In this document: positions 24,303 through 32,631 of the stretch, piece by piece
Layout of the letters: each line of letters begins with the position of its first letter
How positions within the stretch are numbered: position 1 is the stretch's first letter
The notes under the pieces: model-generated
Database searches by the model: none
What the model was told of the DNA's origin: nothing
Seen by the model: only the letters and a program-made list of their open reading frames with translations
DNA from: a bacterium
GTDB lineage: Bacteria; Planctomycetota; UBA1135; UBA2386
Reading direction: 5' to 3'
Length of the DNA: 35,589 nt
Assembly: GCA_024743115.1 (NCBI GenBank)
Contig: JANSXC010000042.1
Location: 1 to 35,589, forward strand
Program-made: the position numbers and the translations under genes

Positions 24303-25526
24303 ATGGACGCGGGTTCGCGAGTGAGGGATCGATCACTGCATCACGGCCTGTCGGCCGACGGCACGCCCGCCGCGGCGGGCAACGGGTCCGCAGACGACGG
24401 CCCTCGTGATCGCGTCGAAGCCCTGGCGGAGCGGGCCGTGCCACGGGACGTTGTGCGCCCGCGCCGAACGGTGCTCGTGCTCGGCGGCGGCGGCATGCGT
24501 GGGTTCTGCCACATCGGCGTGATCCGTGCGATCGAGCGGCTCGGGCTGCAGGTCGACGAGGTCGTCGGCACGAGCATGGGCGCAGTGATGGGAGCGCTCT
24601 ACGCCGGTGGCAACGACAGCCACAAGATGGAAGAGGTCGCGGCCGAGATCTCGTTGAAGGACTACTTCCGGCTCAATCTCGTGAAGTTCCTCGTGCGCGG
24701 CTTACGGCATGCGTCGGTCTACAAGGGGCGCGCGTTCCACGACCTGCTGCGCAAGTGGTTGCCGCAGTCGTCATTCGATGACCTCGAGAAGCCGTTCTTC
24801 TGCAACGCGCTGTCGCTGACCTCGACGGCCTCGGCCATCTTCGGCCTGCCGGGTGGTCCCGATGTGTCGGTCGCCGACGCGGTCTATGCCAGCGCGTGTC
24901 TGCCTTCGATCTTCGAGCCGGCCGTGATCGACGGGGATCACTACATCGACGGCGGGATGACCGAGACGCTCGCGTTGCGCGTCGCGCATGCACGTTCGGC
25001 CGACCTCGTCATCGCGGTCGATCTGTCGCATCGGGATCTCAGCAAGCCCACGCCGTACCGCGCGAGCCTGCCGCACATCCTGTTCCAGACCTACGAAGTC
25101 ATGGGGCTCGCGCTCAACGAACACAACCTTCATCGCTACGCCGACGACAAGACGGTCGTGATGAAGCCGAAGGTGTCGCATCTCGGATTGCTCGACATGC
25201 CCGACGTCGAAGAAGTCGTTCGCATTGGCGAGCAGGAAGCGATCGAGGCGCTCACGACGAACCCGCTCACGCGCTATCTCTGCGATGCGCAGGTCGTGGC
25301 CGACGAGGAGCGGCGCGTGGCGCGGCCGCGCAATTACGTGCAGCTCGAGGTCGATGCCGATGCCTGTATCCACTGCGGCATCTGTGCGGCGACCTGCGCG
25401 ACGCAGGGCTTTGCGGCGGTGCCGATCGGTGAGGTGGTGAAGAAGCCGTTCAACTACGAGTGCACGCGCGACATGGCGTGCGAGCGCAACTGTCCGACCG
25501 GCGCGATCCGGCTCGGCAATCTCTGA
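24303..25526 (+). CDS. Patatin-like phospholipase fused to a ferredoxin domain
   Basis: This 407-residue protein has no signal peptide and is probably cytoplasmic or membrane-associated. Residues 56-310 are a patatin lipase domain: oxyanion loop GGGGMRGFCHIG (61-72), nucleophile GTSMG (Ser91), and catalytic Asp216 in DGG. Residues 350-407 form a ferredoxin domain. The first motif is CIHCGICAATC (Cys355, 358, 361, 365), a full CxxCxxCxxxC. The second is CTRDMACERNCP (387-398), where the second Cys is Asp390 (CxxDxxCxxxCP). Asp at this place is known in Pyrococcus furiosus and Desulfovibrio ferredoxins with labile [3Fe-4S]/[4Fe-4S] clusters. The frame is continuous, so this is a true fusion. 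It lies divergent to a beta-oxidation operon, which suggests redox-linked lipid hydrolysis (inference). Other GTG starts within the first 50 residues are possible. Confidence 0.92.
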   Translation: MDAGSRVRDRSLHHGLSADGTPAAAGNGSADDGPRDRVEALAERAVPRDVVRPRRTVLVLGGGGMRGFCHIGVIRAIERLGLQVDEVVGTSMGAVMGALYAGGNDSHKMEEVAAEISLKDYFRLNLVKFLVRGLRHASVYKGRAFHDLLRKWLPQSSFDDLEKPFFCNALSLTSTASAIFGLPGGPDVSVADAVYASACLPSIFEPAVIDGDHYIDGGMTETLALRVAHARSADLVIAVDLSHRDLSKPTPYRASLPHILFQTYEVMGLALNEHNLHRYADDKTVVMKPKVSHLGLLDMPDVEEVVRIGEQEAIEALTTNPLTRYLCDAQVVADEERRVARPRNYVQLEVDADACIHCGICAATCATQGFAAVPIGEVVKKPFNYECTRDMACERNCPTGAIRLGNL

Positions 25527-25652
25527 TACGCACCAGCGCCGACCGTTGGGTTCGGGATTTTTCGACCGGTCTGTCACCGATGGTGATGCCGTGTCGCGTG
25601 TGCTTCGAGTGCGCGTTCGTGAAGAGTCGATTCCCGCGGATTTGGTTGCATC

Positions 25653-25701
25653 CGTTCGCGGTGACTTGCGAACGAGCACGGCAGCCACGAGCCCCCGTGG
25701 C
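25653..25701 (+). promoter_or_regulatory. Two stem-loops in the leader of the DUF4397 gene
   Basis: CGTTCGC/GCGAACG (25653-25674, 7-bp arms, 8-base loop) and GCCACG/CGTGGC (25684-25701, 6-bp arms, 6-base loop) lie in tandem, the second ending 20 bases before the ATG. They could stabilise the mRNA or control translation. The rest of the 195-bp gap shows no clear promoter or gene. Confidence 0.45.
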
Positions 25702-25721
25702 TTCCCCTCACCACACCACGA

Positions 25722-27347
25722 ATGATGAAAACCATCTTGTCCCTTCTGGCCGTCGGTCTTAGCTCGCTCAGCGCTCTCGCGCAGGACGCAACCGTCACGG
25801 TCCTCCACGGCGTGCCCGGTCTCGCCGCTCCCGTGGAAGTCTTCGCCGACGGTAATCGCCTGTTCGCGTTCGACTACGGCGATCAGCGTGGCCCGCTCAC
25901 GCTCGCGCCCGGCAGTTACACCCTCGACGTGCGCCTCAACGGCGCGGTCATCCTGTCGACCAACGCGACGCTCAACGCCGGCGACGATGTCTCGGTCATC
26001 GCGCACCTCGACGCGAACGGCGGCCCCGTGCTCAGCGCGTTCGCCAACGACGACTCGGCGCTGACGCTCCCGGCCTCCCGCCTCACCGTGCGTCACACGG
26101 CGCAGGCTCCCGCGGTCGATATCATCCTCGGCCAGAACGGCCAGACCGTCGCGACGATCCCTAACGTCTCGAACGGCCAGGAGTTCAGCACCGATGTCGC
26201 CCCTGGCGTCTACAGCGCGCAGCTCAACCTCGCGGGCACGTCCTCGGTCGCTTTCGGCCCGGTCGACGTCGTCGTCGAGAACGGCAACGGCTACGGCATC
26301 TTCGCCGTCGGCGACGCGAGCGCCCCGAACTTCACGCTCCTGCAGCAGAGCCTGCCGCTCGCCCCGCGCGTGACGGTCGTGCACGGCATCCCCGCACTCG
26401 GCGCGCCGGTCACGGTCGCGGCGAACACCGCGCCGCTGTTCACGTTCGACTTCCGCGAGACTCGCGGCCCGCTCGTGATCGATTCCGGCAACTACACCTT
26501 CGACGTGATCCTCAACGGCAACGTCGCGCTGACGGGCAACTACACGCTCGGCCGGTTCGACGACGTCACGGTCGTCGCGCACCTCGACACGATGGGGGCG
26601 CCGCAGCTCACGCCGTTCTTCAACGACACGTCGGAAAACGCTCCGGGTGAGGCCCGTGTGACCGTCCGCCACCTCGCGGATGCTCCGGCCGTCGACCTGA
26701 TCGTTTCCGATCAGGGCGTCGCGATCGCGACCGTGCCCGGGCTCACGAACGGCAACGAGATCACGGCCGCGCTGCCGCTCGGGAACCTCGAGGTGCAGCT
26801 CAACGCCGCGGGCACCTCGACCGTCGTCTTCGGCCCGGTCAACTTCCGGCCGCAGCAGAACGTGCTCTACGAGTTCAACGCGGTCGGTGACTTCAACGCC
26901 GCGACGTTCGGTGTCGAAGTGCTGCAGCGCGACCTGACGCCTGCCGTGCCGAACTCGATCACGACGCAGGTCGGCGGCTGGAGCTGCGGCCCGGCGATCG
27001 GTGCTTCGCCGACGTCCTTCGACTACGGCGAGCCGTGGCAGCTGGTCGTCGACAACGCGCCGGCGAGCGCGATGGCGATCGTCAACTTCGGCAACAGCAT
27101 CACGACGCTCAACGGCATCGCGCTGCCGCTCGACCTGCAGCCGCTCGGTGCGCCGGGTTGCTTCCTGAACTCGAACGCGCTCGCCGTTTTCGCGACGATG
27201 ACCGACGCGCAGGGCGAGCTCGCCGTCGACTACCTCATTCCGCGGGCATTCGCCGCGGGCTTCGGCGTGGCCTACTTCCAGGTCGGCGTGCTGACGGCGG
27301 GCAACTCGCTCGGCGTCGTGACGTCGGAGTACCTGCAGATCAACTGA
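25722..27347 (+). CDS. Secreted protein with two DUF4397 repeats and a C-terminal planctomycete-type module
   Basis: This 541-residue protein has a signal peptide, cleaved near LSALAQ (residue 21). Two long repeats of about 190 residues follow (23-210 and 218-410). Each begins 'VTVxHGxPxLxAPV', continues with 'RGPLxxxxGxYTxDVxLNG', then 'DVxVxAHLD', 'LTVRHxAxAPAVD' and 'AGTSxVxFGPV', the features of DUF4397 immunoglobulin-like domains. The C-terminal 120 residues have two Cys and the pattern 'LPLDLQPLGAPGC', which I associate with exported planctomycete proteins. It is probably an abundant surface or matrix protein: codon choice is more strongly C-ending than in the neighbours, the leader has hairpins, and a strong terminator follows. 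Function is unknown. Start ATG 25722 or 25725. Confidence 0.88.
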   Translation: MMKTILSLLAVGLSSLSALAQDATVTVLHGVPGLAAPVEVFADGNRLFAFDYGDQRGPLTLAPGSYTLDVRLNGAVILSTNATLNAGDDVSVIAHLDANGGPVLSAFANDDSALTLPASRLTVRHTAQAPAVDIILGQNGQTVATIPNVSNGQEFSTDVAPGVYSAQLNLAGTSSVAFGPVDVVVENGNGYGIFAVGDASAPNFTLLQQSLPLAPRVTVVHGIPALGAPVTVAANTAPLFTFDFRETRGPLVIDSGNYTFDVILNGNVALTGNYTLGRFDDVTVVAHLDTMGAPQLTPFFNDTSENAPGEARVTVRHLADAPAVDLIVSDQGVAIATVPGLTNGNEITAALPLGNLEVQLNAAGTSTVVFGPVNFRPQQNVLYEFNAVGDFNAATFGVEVLQRDLTPAVPNSITTQVGGWSCGPAIGASPTSFDYGEPWQLVVDNAPASAMAIVNFGNSITTLNGIALPLDLQPLGAPGCFLNSNALAVFATMTDAQGELAVDYLIPRAFAAGFGVAYFQVGVLTAGNSLGVVTSEYLQIN

Positions 27348-27365
27348 GGTCCAACGTCCCTCGAG

Positions 27366-27410
27366 ACCGCCGATCTTCGGAGTGTTCCGAAGGTCGGCGG
27401 TTGCGGTTTT
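27366..27410 (+). terminator. Intrinsic terminator after the DUF4397 gene
   Basis: A 16-bp stem (27366-27381 with 27386-27401, one G-U pair) closed by a GTGT loop is followed by TGCGGTTTT. It lies 18 bases after the stop codon. This is the best intrinsic terminator in the window and separates the gene from the sigma factor fusion. Confidence 0.85.
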
Positions 27411-27510
27411 GTGGCAGTTCGCGCTTCGATCGGGTGCGCGCCCGGCTGCCCGCTACGGAAAATCCCGGCTGATCGGAAACGCCGGCCCCGGTTCGGGCGC
27501 ACCATCAGCG

Positions 27511-30500
27511 ATGGACACGACCCAACCCAACTCGGACGAACGGATCGAAGCGGCTTTCGCGACGTACCGCACGAGCGGCGACATGGCGGCCCTGGCGCGG
27601 GTCTTCGATCTCGCAGCACCCCAGCTCCTGCTGCTCGCGGCCCATGTGACCCCCGATGCAGCTGCGGCCGAGGACCTGCTGCAGGACACGTTCCTGCAGG
27701 TGCTCGAGCGTGCGGAGCAATGGGATCCGGATCGGCCGCTGCTGCCCTGGCTCGCCGGGATCCTGCGCCATCGCGCGGTCGACCTTGCGCGGCGGCTCGG
27801 GCGTCGCCGCGGCGTCGATCTCGGAGCGGCGGTCGAAGCGGCGGCCGCCAGCGGCCCGGATCCGCTGCAGGCCGCGACGAACGACGAGCTGCTCGACCGC
27901 GTGCATGCGGCGCTCGACGCGCTCGAGTCGCCGTTCCGCGAGGCGCTCGTGCTGCGTCTCGTGCACGGTCTCGAGCCGACCGCGATCGCCCACGCGCTCG
28001 GCCGTCCGCCGGCGACCGTGCGCGGTCAGCTCAAGCGTGGCCTGGAACGTTTGCGCGGCGCGCTGCCCGCGACGCTCGCCGGCGCGCTCGCGCTGCTACT
28101 CCTCCCCGGTCGAGGTCTGTTGGCCGTGCGCTCGCAGATCCTCGAGGTCGCCGGTTCGGCGGCGGCAGTTGCCAGCGGTCCGGCGTTGTCCGGTACCGAA
28201 TGGGCGACTGCCGGCCAGGCGGGGGAGCCGCGCAGTCAAACGGCCGGCGGGACGGTGGCCCGGCTGCCCGTTCGTCCCGCCGTGTTCGGCGCGGCCGCGA
28301 TCGTCGCGGTCGGACTCACGCTGGCGGCGGTTTGGTGGGCTGGCGGCAACCAACCCGTGCCGGCCGGTGCGGGTGGGGTGGGGCCGGTTGCGGATGCCGC
28401 GCTGGGCGATGGCGACACCCGCACCGGTTCGCGTGCGACAGGCTCCGACGAGACAACGCGCGAGGCGGCCCCGGCGGGCGCCGCGAGTGCCGGCGCAGCT
28501 TCGACTCTGCGCGGTCGTATCGTGCGCGCCGGTAGTGGTAATCCGATCCCCTTCGGGCGTGCCACCGTGTCGTTCTCCCGCGGTCGTTTCGTCACGGAGG
28601 ACCCCGAGTTTCGCACCTATCCCGATCCGGTGATCGCGACGGCCGGACCCGACGGTCGCTTCGCAGTGACGTTCGTTCCCGAGCGCGAGGTCGGGGTCGA
28701 TCTCGAGGTCGGCGCGCCGGGTCACGTCGAAGTGAACTGCGACTGGCCGTCGCTGAAGAACGGCCTCGACGTCGATCTCGGTGACGTGGCGATCGTTCCT
28801 GGCTGCGAACTCCGGGCTCGAGTCGTCGATCCCGACGGCCGGCCGCTGCCCGGCGTCACGATCGACCTCGATCGCCGATCGGGTGGGCTCCTGGCGTCGG
28901 ACTCGCAGTTCTGGATGTGGAGTGGCATCGAACTCGAGTCCGATACGGGGGGGCGGCTGCCGATGCGGATGCTGCCGGCGCCGGGGCGCTACGAGGTGAG
29001 CGTCAACTATCAGCAGCCGAGCCTGCAGATCGTCGAGCCGAAGTCGCTTGCGGTCACCGCTACGTCCGAGTCCGTGCTCACCCCGACGATCGTCGTGGCG
29101 CCTTCGCCGCTCGAGCAGAGCATCGTCGGTCGCGTCGTCGACGAGCGCGACATGCCCGTCGCGGGCGTGACGCTGTGCCGCCATCCCGAGATGCTCCAGC
29201 TCGGCCACGCGACGTCGGGCGCGGACGGCAGGTTCTGGCTCGGCACCGAGTCCCATGGCGAGGAGCTGCAGCTGCACGTGCCCGCGACGGACCGGCGTTT
29301 CCGGTTGCTGGAGCCCGAACGCAAGTATCGACGAGCGGCGCCGGACACGGTCGTGCGGGTTGTGCGTGAGCCGACGTTCGATGTTGCGATCACCGTCGTC
29401 GATGCCGCGACCGGGCAACCGATCGAAGCGTTCGGGCTGCGCCACGAACTCGACTACTGGGTGGAGGAGATGGCGCTCGGAATCCCGAACGATCGCATCT
29501 ATCGCCCGGCACCGACCGCGGTCCATCCCGGCGGACGAGCGGAGATCGAGGGCCTGCCGCGCGGTCGCTATCGGGTGTCCGTCTTTCCGGCACAGGCGGA
29601 GTACGCGACCGCCTACCTGGTGCCGTTCGAGGTCGGGGAACGCGGCGCCGAGCTGGTGCGCGTCGAACTCGACCGGTTCGTGCCCGTGACAGTGCGGGTG
29701 CAGACCGAAGGCGGTGAACCAGTGGTCGGCGCCGGGGTCCGACTCGTCCACACGATGGGCACCGGCGGCGACTTCGCAGCGCTGTTCTCCGTGGAGCAGC
29801 TTGCGCGGGGCATCGGCGGGGGCCGTGACATGGCGGTTGCGCTGGCGACCGCGACGACCGACGAGCAGGGGCGGGTCGAGCTGCAGGGGCCGGTCGGCGA
29901 GTCCCGGCTGAAGCTCGTCGTGCGGGGCGAGCGCACCGGCTACCACTCCGAGTCGTTGCCGACCATCGGCCGCGAGGGCACGGAGCGCACGATCGTGGTG
30001 CGCGAGCTCGCGATCGTTCGGGGCATGATTGGCCCGCGGGAGTTCGGCCAGCGCGTCGGCCCGCCGCCTGACGCTCTCGCGGCCGCCGCGATGGTGCGCC
30101 CCGAGGACTCCGATCTGCTCAACTACTGTCCCCGCGTGGTGCTCCGACGCGACGACGAGATCGGCGGGCGCGGCGTCATGCTCCCGGACGGAACCTTCAC
30201 GATCGAGTGTGCCCGACCGGGTTCCTGGGACCTGATGCTCGACGATCTCGAATTGGGGGCGGTCATCGACTTGCAGCCGGGTGAGACGCGCGAGCTGGAA
30301 CTCGACGCGACGGCGCATGTGCCGGCGCGGATCGCCGGACACGTGCGCGTTGCGGGCCTGCCCTGGACCGATGGCGGGTTGGGGTTCGCTGCTGCGTCGG
30401 GTGGCAGTGAGCGCCACGCGCTCGGGCCCGGTGGGGCGTTCCAGGCATTCCTGCCCTGCGGGCGCTATCTGCCGTTCGTGTCCTGGCGGGACGACGACGG

Positions 30501-30852
30501 CAGCCACGTGCTGTTCGACCCGAACTGGCTCGAGCTGCGGGCCGGAGACGACCGCTCCGTGCAGCTGGCGTTCGAGCCGATCGTGCTGCGGGCGGTGCTC
30601 CAGAATGCCGCCGGGGAGCCCGTCCCCAATCAGCCCCTGCGCTATCGCGCGCTGGACCTGGCGGTCGACCACCACGCCATCGACGGTTGGTGCAAGGCCG
30701 GTCCGGACGGGGCTTTCCGGCTCGATCCGGCGCCACCGGGTCGCCTCGAGTTCCGGCTGCCGGGCCGTGACGGCGCCGTGATCGGTGTGCTGACGGCGCC
30801 GGCTGCAGGCGCGGCCGCAGCCGCGCCCTTGCGGTTGCGGCTGCCGCGCTGA
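27511..30852 (+). CDS. ECF-type sigma factor fused to a membrane anchor and carboxypeptidase-regulatory-like domains
   Basis: This 1113-residue protein has three parts. Residues 1-190 are an ECF sigma factor: sigma2 with 'AAEDLLQDTFLQVLERAEQW' and 'PLLPWLAGILRHRAVDLARR' (about 50-100), and sigma4 with a helix-turn-helix 'HGLEPTAIAHALGRPPATVR' (about 152-171). Two hydrophobic segments follow: about 189-207 and a clear transmembrane helix about 257-277 ending in WWAGG. The remaining 830 residues look extracytoplasmic and consist of strand-rich, carboxypeptidase-regulatory or Ig-like units such as 'LRGRIVRAGSGNPIPFGRATV' and 'SIVGRVVDERDMPVAGVTL', with recurring 'GPDGRF/GADGRF' turns. The sigma factor would be tethered to the membrane and respond to an outside signal through its own sensor, with no separate anti-sigma visible. 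ATG 27511 fits the sigma start; the frame upstream overlaps the terminator. Confidence 0.88.
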   Translation: MDTTQPNSDERIEAAFATYRTSGDMAALARVFDLAAPQLLLLAAHVTPDAAAAEDLLQDTFLQVLERAEQWDPDRPLLPWLAGILRHRAVDLARRLGRRRGVDLGAAVEAAAASGPDPLQAATNDELLDRVHAALDALESPFREALVLRLVHGLEPTAIAHALGRPPATVRGQLKRGLERLRGALPATLAGALALLLLPGRGLLAVRSQILEVAGSAAAVASGPALSGTEWATAGQAGEPRSQTAGGTVARLPVRPAVFGAAAIVAVGLTLAAVWWAGGNQPVPAGAGGVGPVADAALGDGDTRTGSRATGSDETTREAAPAGAASAGAASTLRGRIVRAGSGNPIPFGRATVSFSRGRFVTEDPEFRTYPDPVIATAGPDGRFAVTFVPEREVGVDLEVGAPGHVEVNCDWPSLKNGLDVDLGDVAIVPGCELRARVVDPDGRPLPGVTIDLDRRSGGLLASDSQFWMWSGIELESDTGGRLPMRMLPAPGRYEVSVNYQQPSLQIVEPKSLAVTATSESVLTPTIVVAPSPLEQSIVGRVVDERDMPVAGVTLCRHPEMLQLGHATSGADGRFWLGTESHGEELQLHVPATDRRFRLLEPERKYRRAAPDTVVRVVREPTFDVAITVVDAATGQPIEAFGLRHELDYWVEEMALGIPNDRIYRPAPTAVHPGGRAEIEGLPRGRYRVSVFPAQAEYATAYLVPFEVGERGAELVRVELDRFVPVTVRVQTEGGEPVVGAGVRLVHTMGTGGDFAALFSVEQLARGIGGGRDMAVALATATTDEQGRVELQGPVGESRLKLVVRGERTGYHSESLPTIGREGTERTIVVRELAIVRGMIGPREFGQRVGPPPDALAAAAMVRPEDSDLLNYCPRVVLRRDDEIGGRGVMLPDGTFTIECARPGSWDLMLDDLELGAVIDLQPGETRELELDATAHVPARIAGHVRVAGLPWTDGGLGFAAASGGSERHALGPGGAFQAFLPCGRYLPFVSWRDDDGSHVLFDPNWLELRAGDDRSVQLAFEPIVLRAVLQNAAGEPVPNQPLRYRALDLAVDHHAIDGWCKAGPDGAFRLDPAPPGRLEFRLPGRDGAVIGVLTAPAAGAAAAAPLRLRLPR

Positions 30853-31161
30853 TCGCGCGCGGGGGCTGCGGCGGGCCGATCGCCACGCTTCGGCCGCGGG
30901 CCGCTGCTGCGTACCGAAATTGCACCGCGGCGCGGATTTGCCGGGCGCCGATCCACCAGCCCCCTCGGCGCTCTTCCCACTCAATCGACCAGTCCCCGCG
31001 CGAACCCGGGTGGAATCTCGCGATAACGCCCAACCCTGGACGAACCAGTGGTTTCGGTTTCCGATGACCGGCTCGGCAGTTTCCCGCTCCGACCGGCCAC
31101 CTGATCGCGTCCCGAAGCGGTGCTGCCCGCCATGCCGCGAGCCATCGCCTGCCCCCCCCAG
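30853..31161. other. 309-bp intergenic region without a convincing gene
   Basis: The gap between the sigma factor fusion and the exporter operon has no ORF with coding character. It contains only weak dyads, CGGCC-GCG-GGCCG near 30890 and an imperfect CGAACC/GGTTTCG near 31039, and no T-run after them. It should hold the promoter of the exporter operon, but I could not pick a convincing -35/-10 pair. A GC-rich run of eight C precedes the ATG at 31162. Confidence 0.6.
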
Positions 31162-32631
31162 ATGAAGAAACGCACGATCCTCCTTCTCGTCGTCGTCGCC
31201 GCGGTTGGCGGCGGCATTACCTGGCAGGCGTTGAAGCCGCCCGAACCGACCAAGGTCCTGACGGCCAAGGTGGAGGTGGTCGAGTCCCTGAAGTCGATCG
31301 TCTCGGCCACGGGCGAGATCCAGGCGAAAGAGTTCGTCGACATCCAGGCCGAGGTGACGGGGATCATCGTCGAGGTGCTCGTCGAGGAGGGGCAGCACGT
31401 CGAGAAGGGGCAGGTCCTGCTGCGGCTCGAAGATCTGCCGTTCCGCGCGGACGAGGACGCGGCGCGCGCGCAGGTCAAGGCGGCCGAGGCCGATGCCAAG
31501 AACGCCGAAGTCGGCGTCGCGACGGCCAAGGCCAACCTCGCGGCCGAGAAGACCGTGCTCGCGAGTATGAAGCTCGAGCTCGAGCAGGCGAAGACCACGC
31601 GTGATCGCAGCCGGGCGTCGCTGAACCGCAAGAAGGAGCTGTTCCAGCAGCAGCTGATCGGGAGTGAGGAGTTCGAGGTCGCGGCGGCGGACGCGCGGCT
31701 GGCGGAGCAGCGGCTCGAGTGGAACGAGGCGCGGCTGGCGCAGGGCGATGCCAACATCCACGCGGCCGACACGCGGGTCGACGCGGCCGAGGCGGTGCGC
31801 GATGGCCAGCTCGAACGTGTCGAGGCGGCGAAAGCGGCGCTGAAGCGTTCGAGTGACGTGTTGCAGAAGACGGTGCTGCGGGCGCCGATCTCCGGACTCA
31901 TCACCAAGCTCAACGTCGAGAAGGGCGAGCGCGCGGTGCCGGGTATCCAGAGCAACCCGGTTGCGACGCTGATGACGATCGCGGACATGTCGGTGATCGA
32001 GGCCGAGATCTCGGTGGCGGAAGCCGACATCGTGATGGTCGAGATCGGTGCACTGGCGGTCATCGAGGTCGATGCGATGCGCGACGTCGAGATCCGCGGC
32101 CAGGTGACCGAGGTTGGGCAGAGCCCGATCCAGGAGAGTACCGGTGGCGCCGCCAACCAGGAGGGCAAGGACTTCAAGGTCGTCATCCGGCTCGACGAGC
32201 CGCTGGCGGCGTTGCGGCCCGGCTTCACCGCGACCGCGGACATCACGACGGCGACTCGCGAGAGCGTGCTGGTCATTCCGCTGCAGGCGCAGACCGCGCG
32301 CGAGGTCGAACTCGATGCCGAGCAACGCTACGTGCGACCGCCGGAGCCGATCGACGATTCGCTCGCAACGCCCGTCTCCGCGAGTCAGCGGCGCAACCTC
32401 GATGAGGTCGAGGGTGTGTTCGTGATGGAGAACGGCCGGGCGCACTTCCGGCCGGTCAAACTCGGCATCATCGGCGACATGGACGTCGAGGTGCTGGACG
32501 GCCTGCAGGCCGACGAGACAGTCGTGATCGGTCCGATCAAGGCGCTCCGCACGCTCGAGGAATGGGATCACATCGCGGTCGACGAGAAGCGGCAGCGCGA
32601 GAACGTCGTGCGGCTCCGCAAGAAGCGCTGA
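31162..32631 (+). CDS. MacA/HlyD-type periplasmic adaptor of an ABC exporter
   Basis: This 489-residue adaptor starts at ATG 31162 with an N-terminal anchor (KKRTILLLVVVAAVGGGI). A lipoyl half with 'VDIQAEVTGIIVEVLVEEG' (about 58-76) precedes a long Ala/Glu/Lys-rich coiled-coil hairpin (about 95-240). 'VLRAPISGLITKLNVEKGE' is the second lipoyl half, followed by a beta-barrel ('PGFTATADI') and membrane-proximal domain. In MacAB systems this part links the ATPase/permease to an outer-membrane channel. The gene directly precedes the ATPase gene (TGATG overlap). Long acidic and Arg-rich insertions near the C-terminus are unusual. Substrate is unknown; antibiotic, lipopeptide or protein export are possible. 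Confidence 0.9.
   Translation: MKKRTILLLVVVAAVGGGITWQALKPPEPTKVLTAKVEVVESLKSIVSATGEIQAKEFVDIQAEVTGIIVEVLVEEGQHVEKGQVLLRLEDLPFRADEDAARAQVKAAEADAKNAEVGVATAKANLAAEKTVLASMKLELEQAKTTRDRSRASLNRKKELFQQQLIGSEEFEVAAADARLAEQRLEWNEARLAQGDANIHAADTRVDAAEAVRDGQLERVEAAKAALKRSSDVLQKTVLRAPISGLITKLNVEKGERAVPGIQSNPVATLMTIADMSVIEAEISVAEADIVMVEIGALAVIEVDAMRDVEIRGQVTEVGQSPIQESTGGAANQEGKDFKVVIRLDEPLAALRPGFTATADITTATRESVLVIPLQAQTAREVELDAEQRYVRPPEPIDDSLATPVSASQRRNLDEVEGVFVMENGRAHFRPVKLGIIGDMDVEVLDGLQADETVVIGPIKALRTLEEWDHIAVDEKRQRENVVRLRKKR

Noticed and set aside
25460..25762. 100-codon plus-strand frame between the lipase and the DUF4397 gene
   Set aside because: It overlaps both neighbours and shows no coding character.
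27382..27510. Upstream start for the sigma factor fusion
   Set aside because: The extra codons run through the terminator and have no similarity; ATG 27511 fits the family.
28096..32571. Minus-strand open frame of 1491 codons
   Set aside because: It lies opposite the sigma factor fusion and the adaptor, is rich in Arg/His/Asp with no family resemblance, and is explained by GC-rich codon bias of the plus-strand genes.
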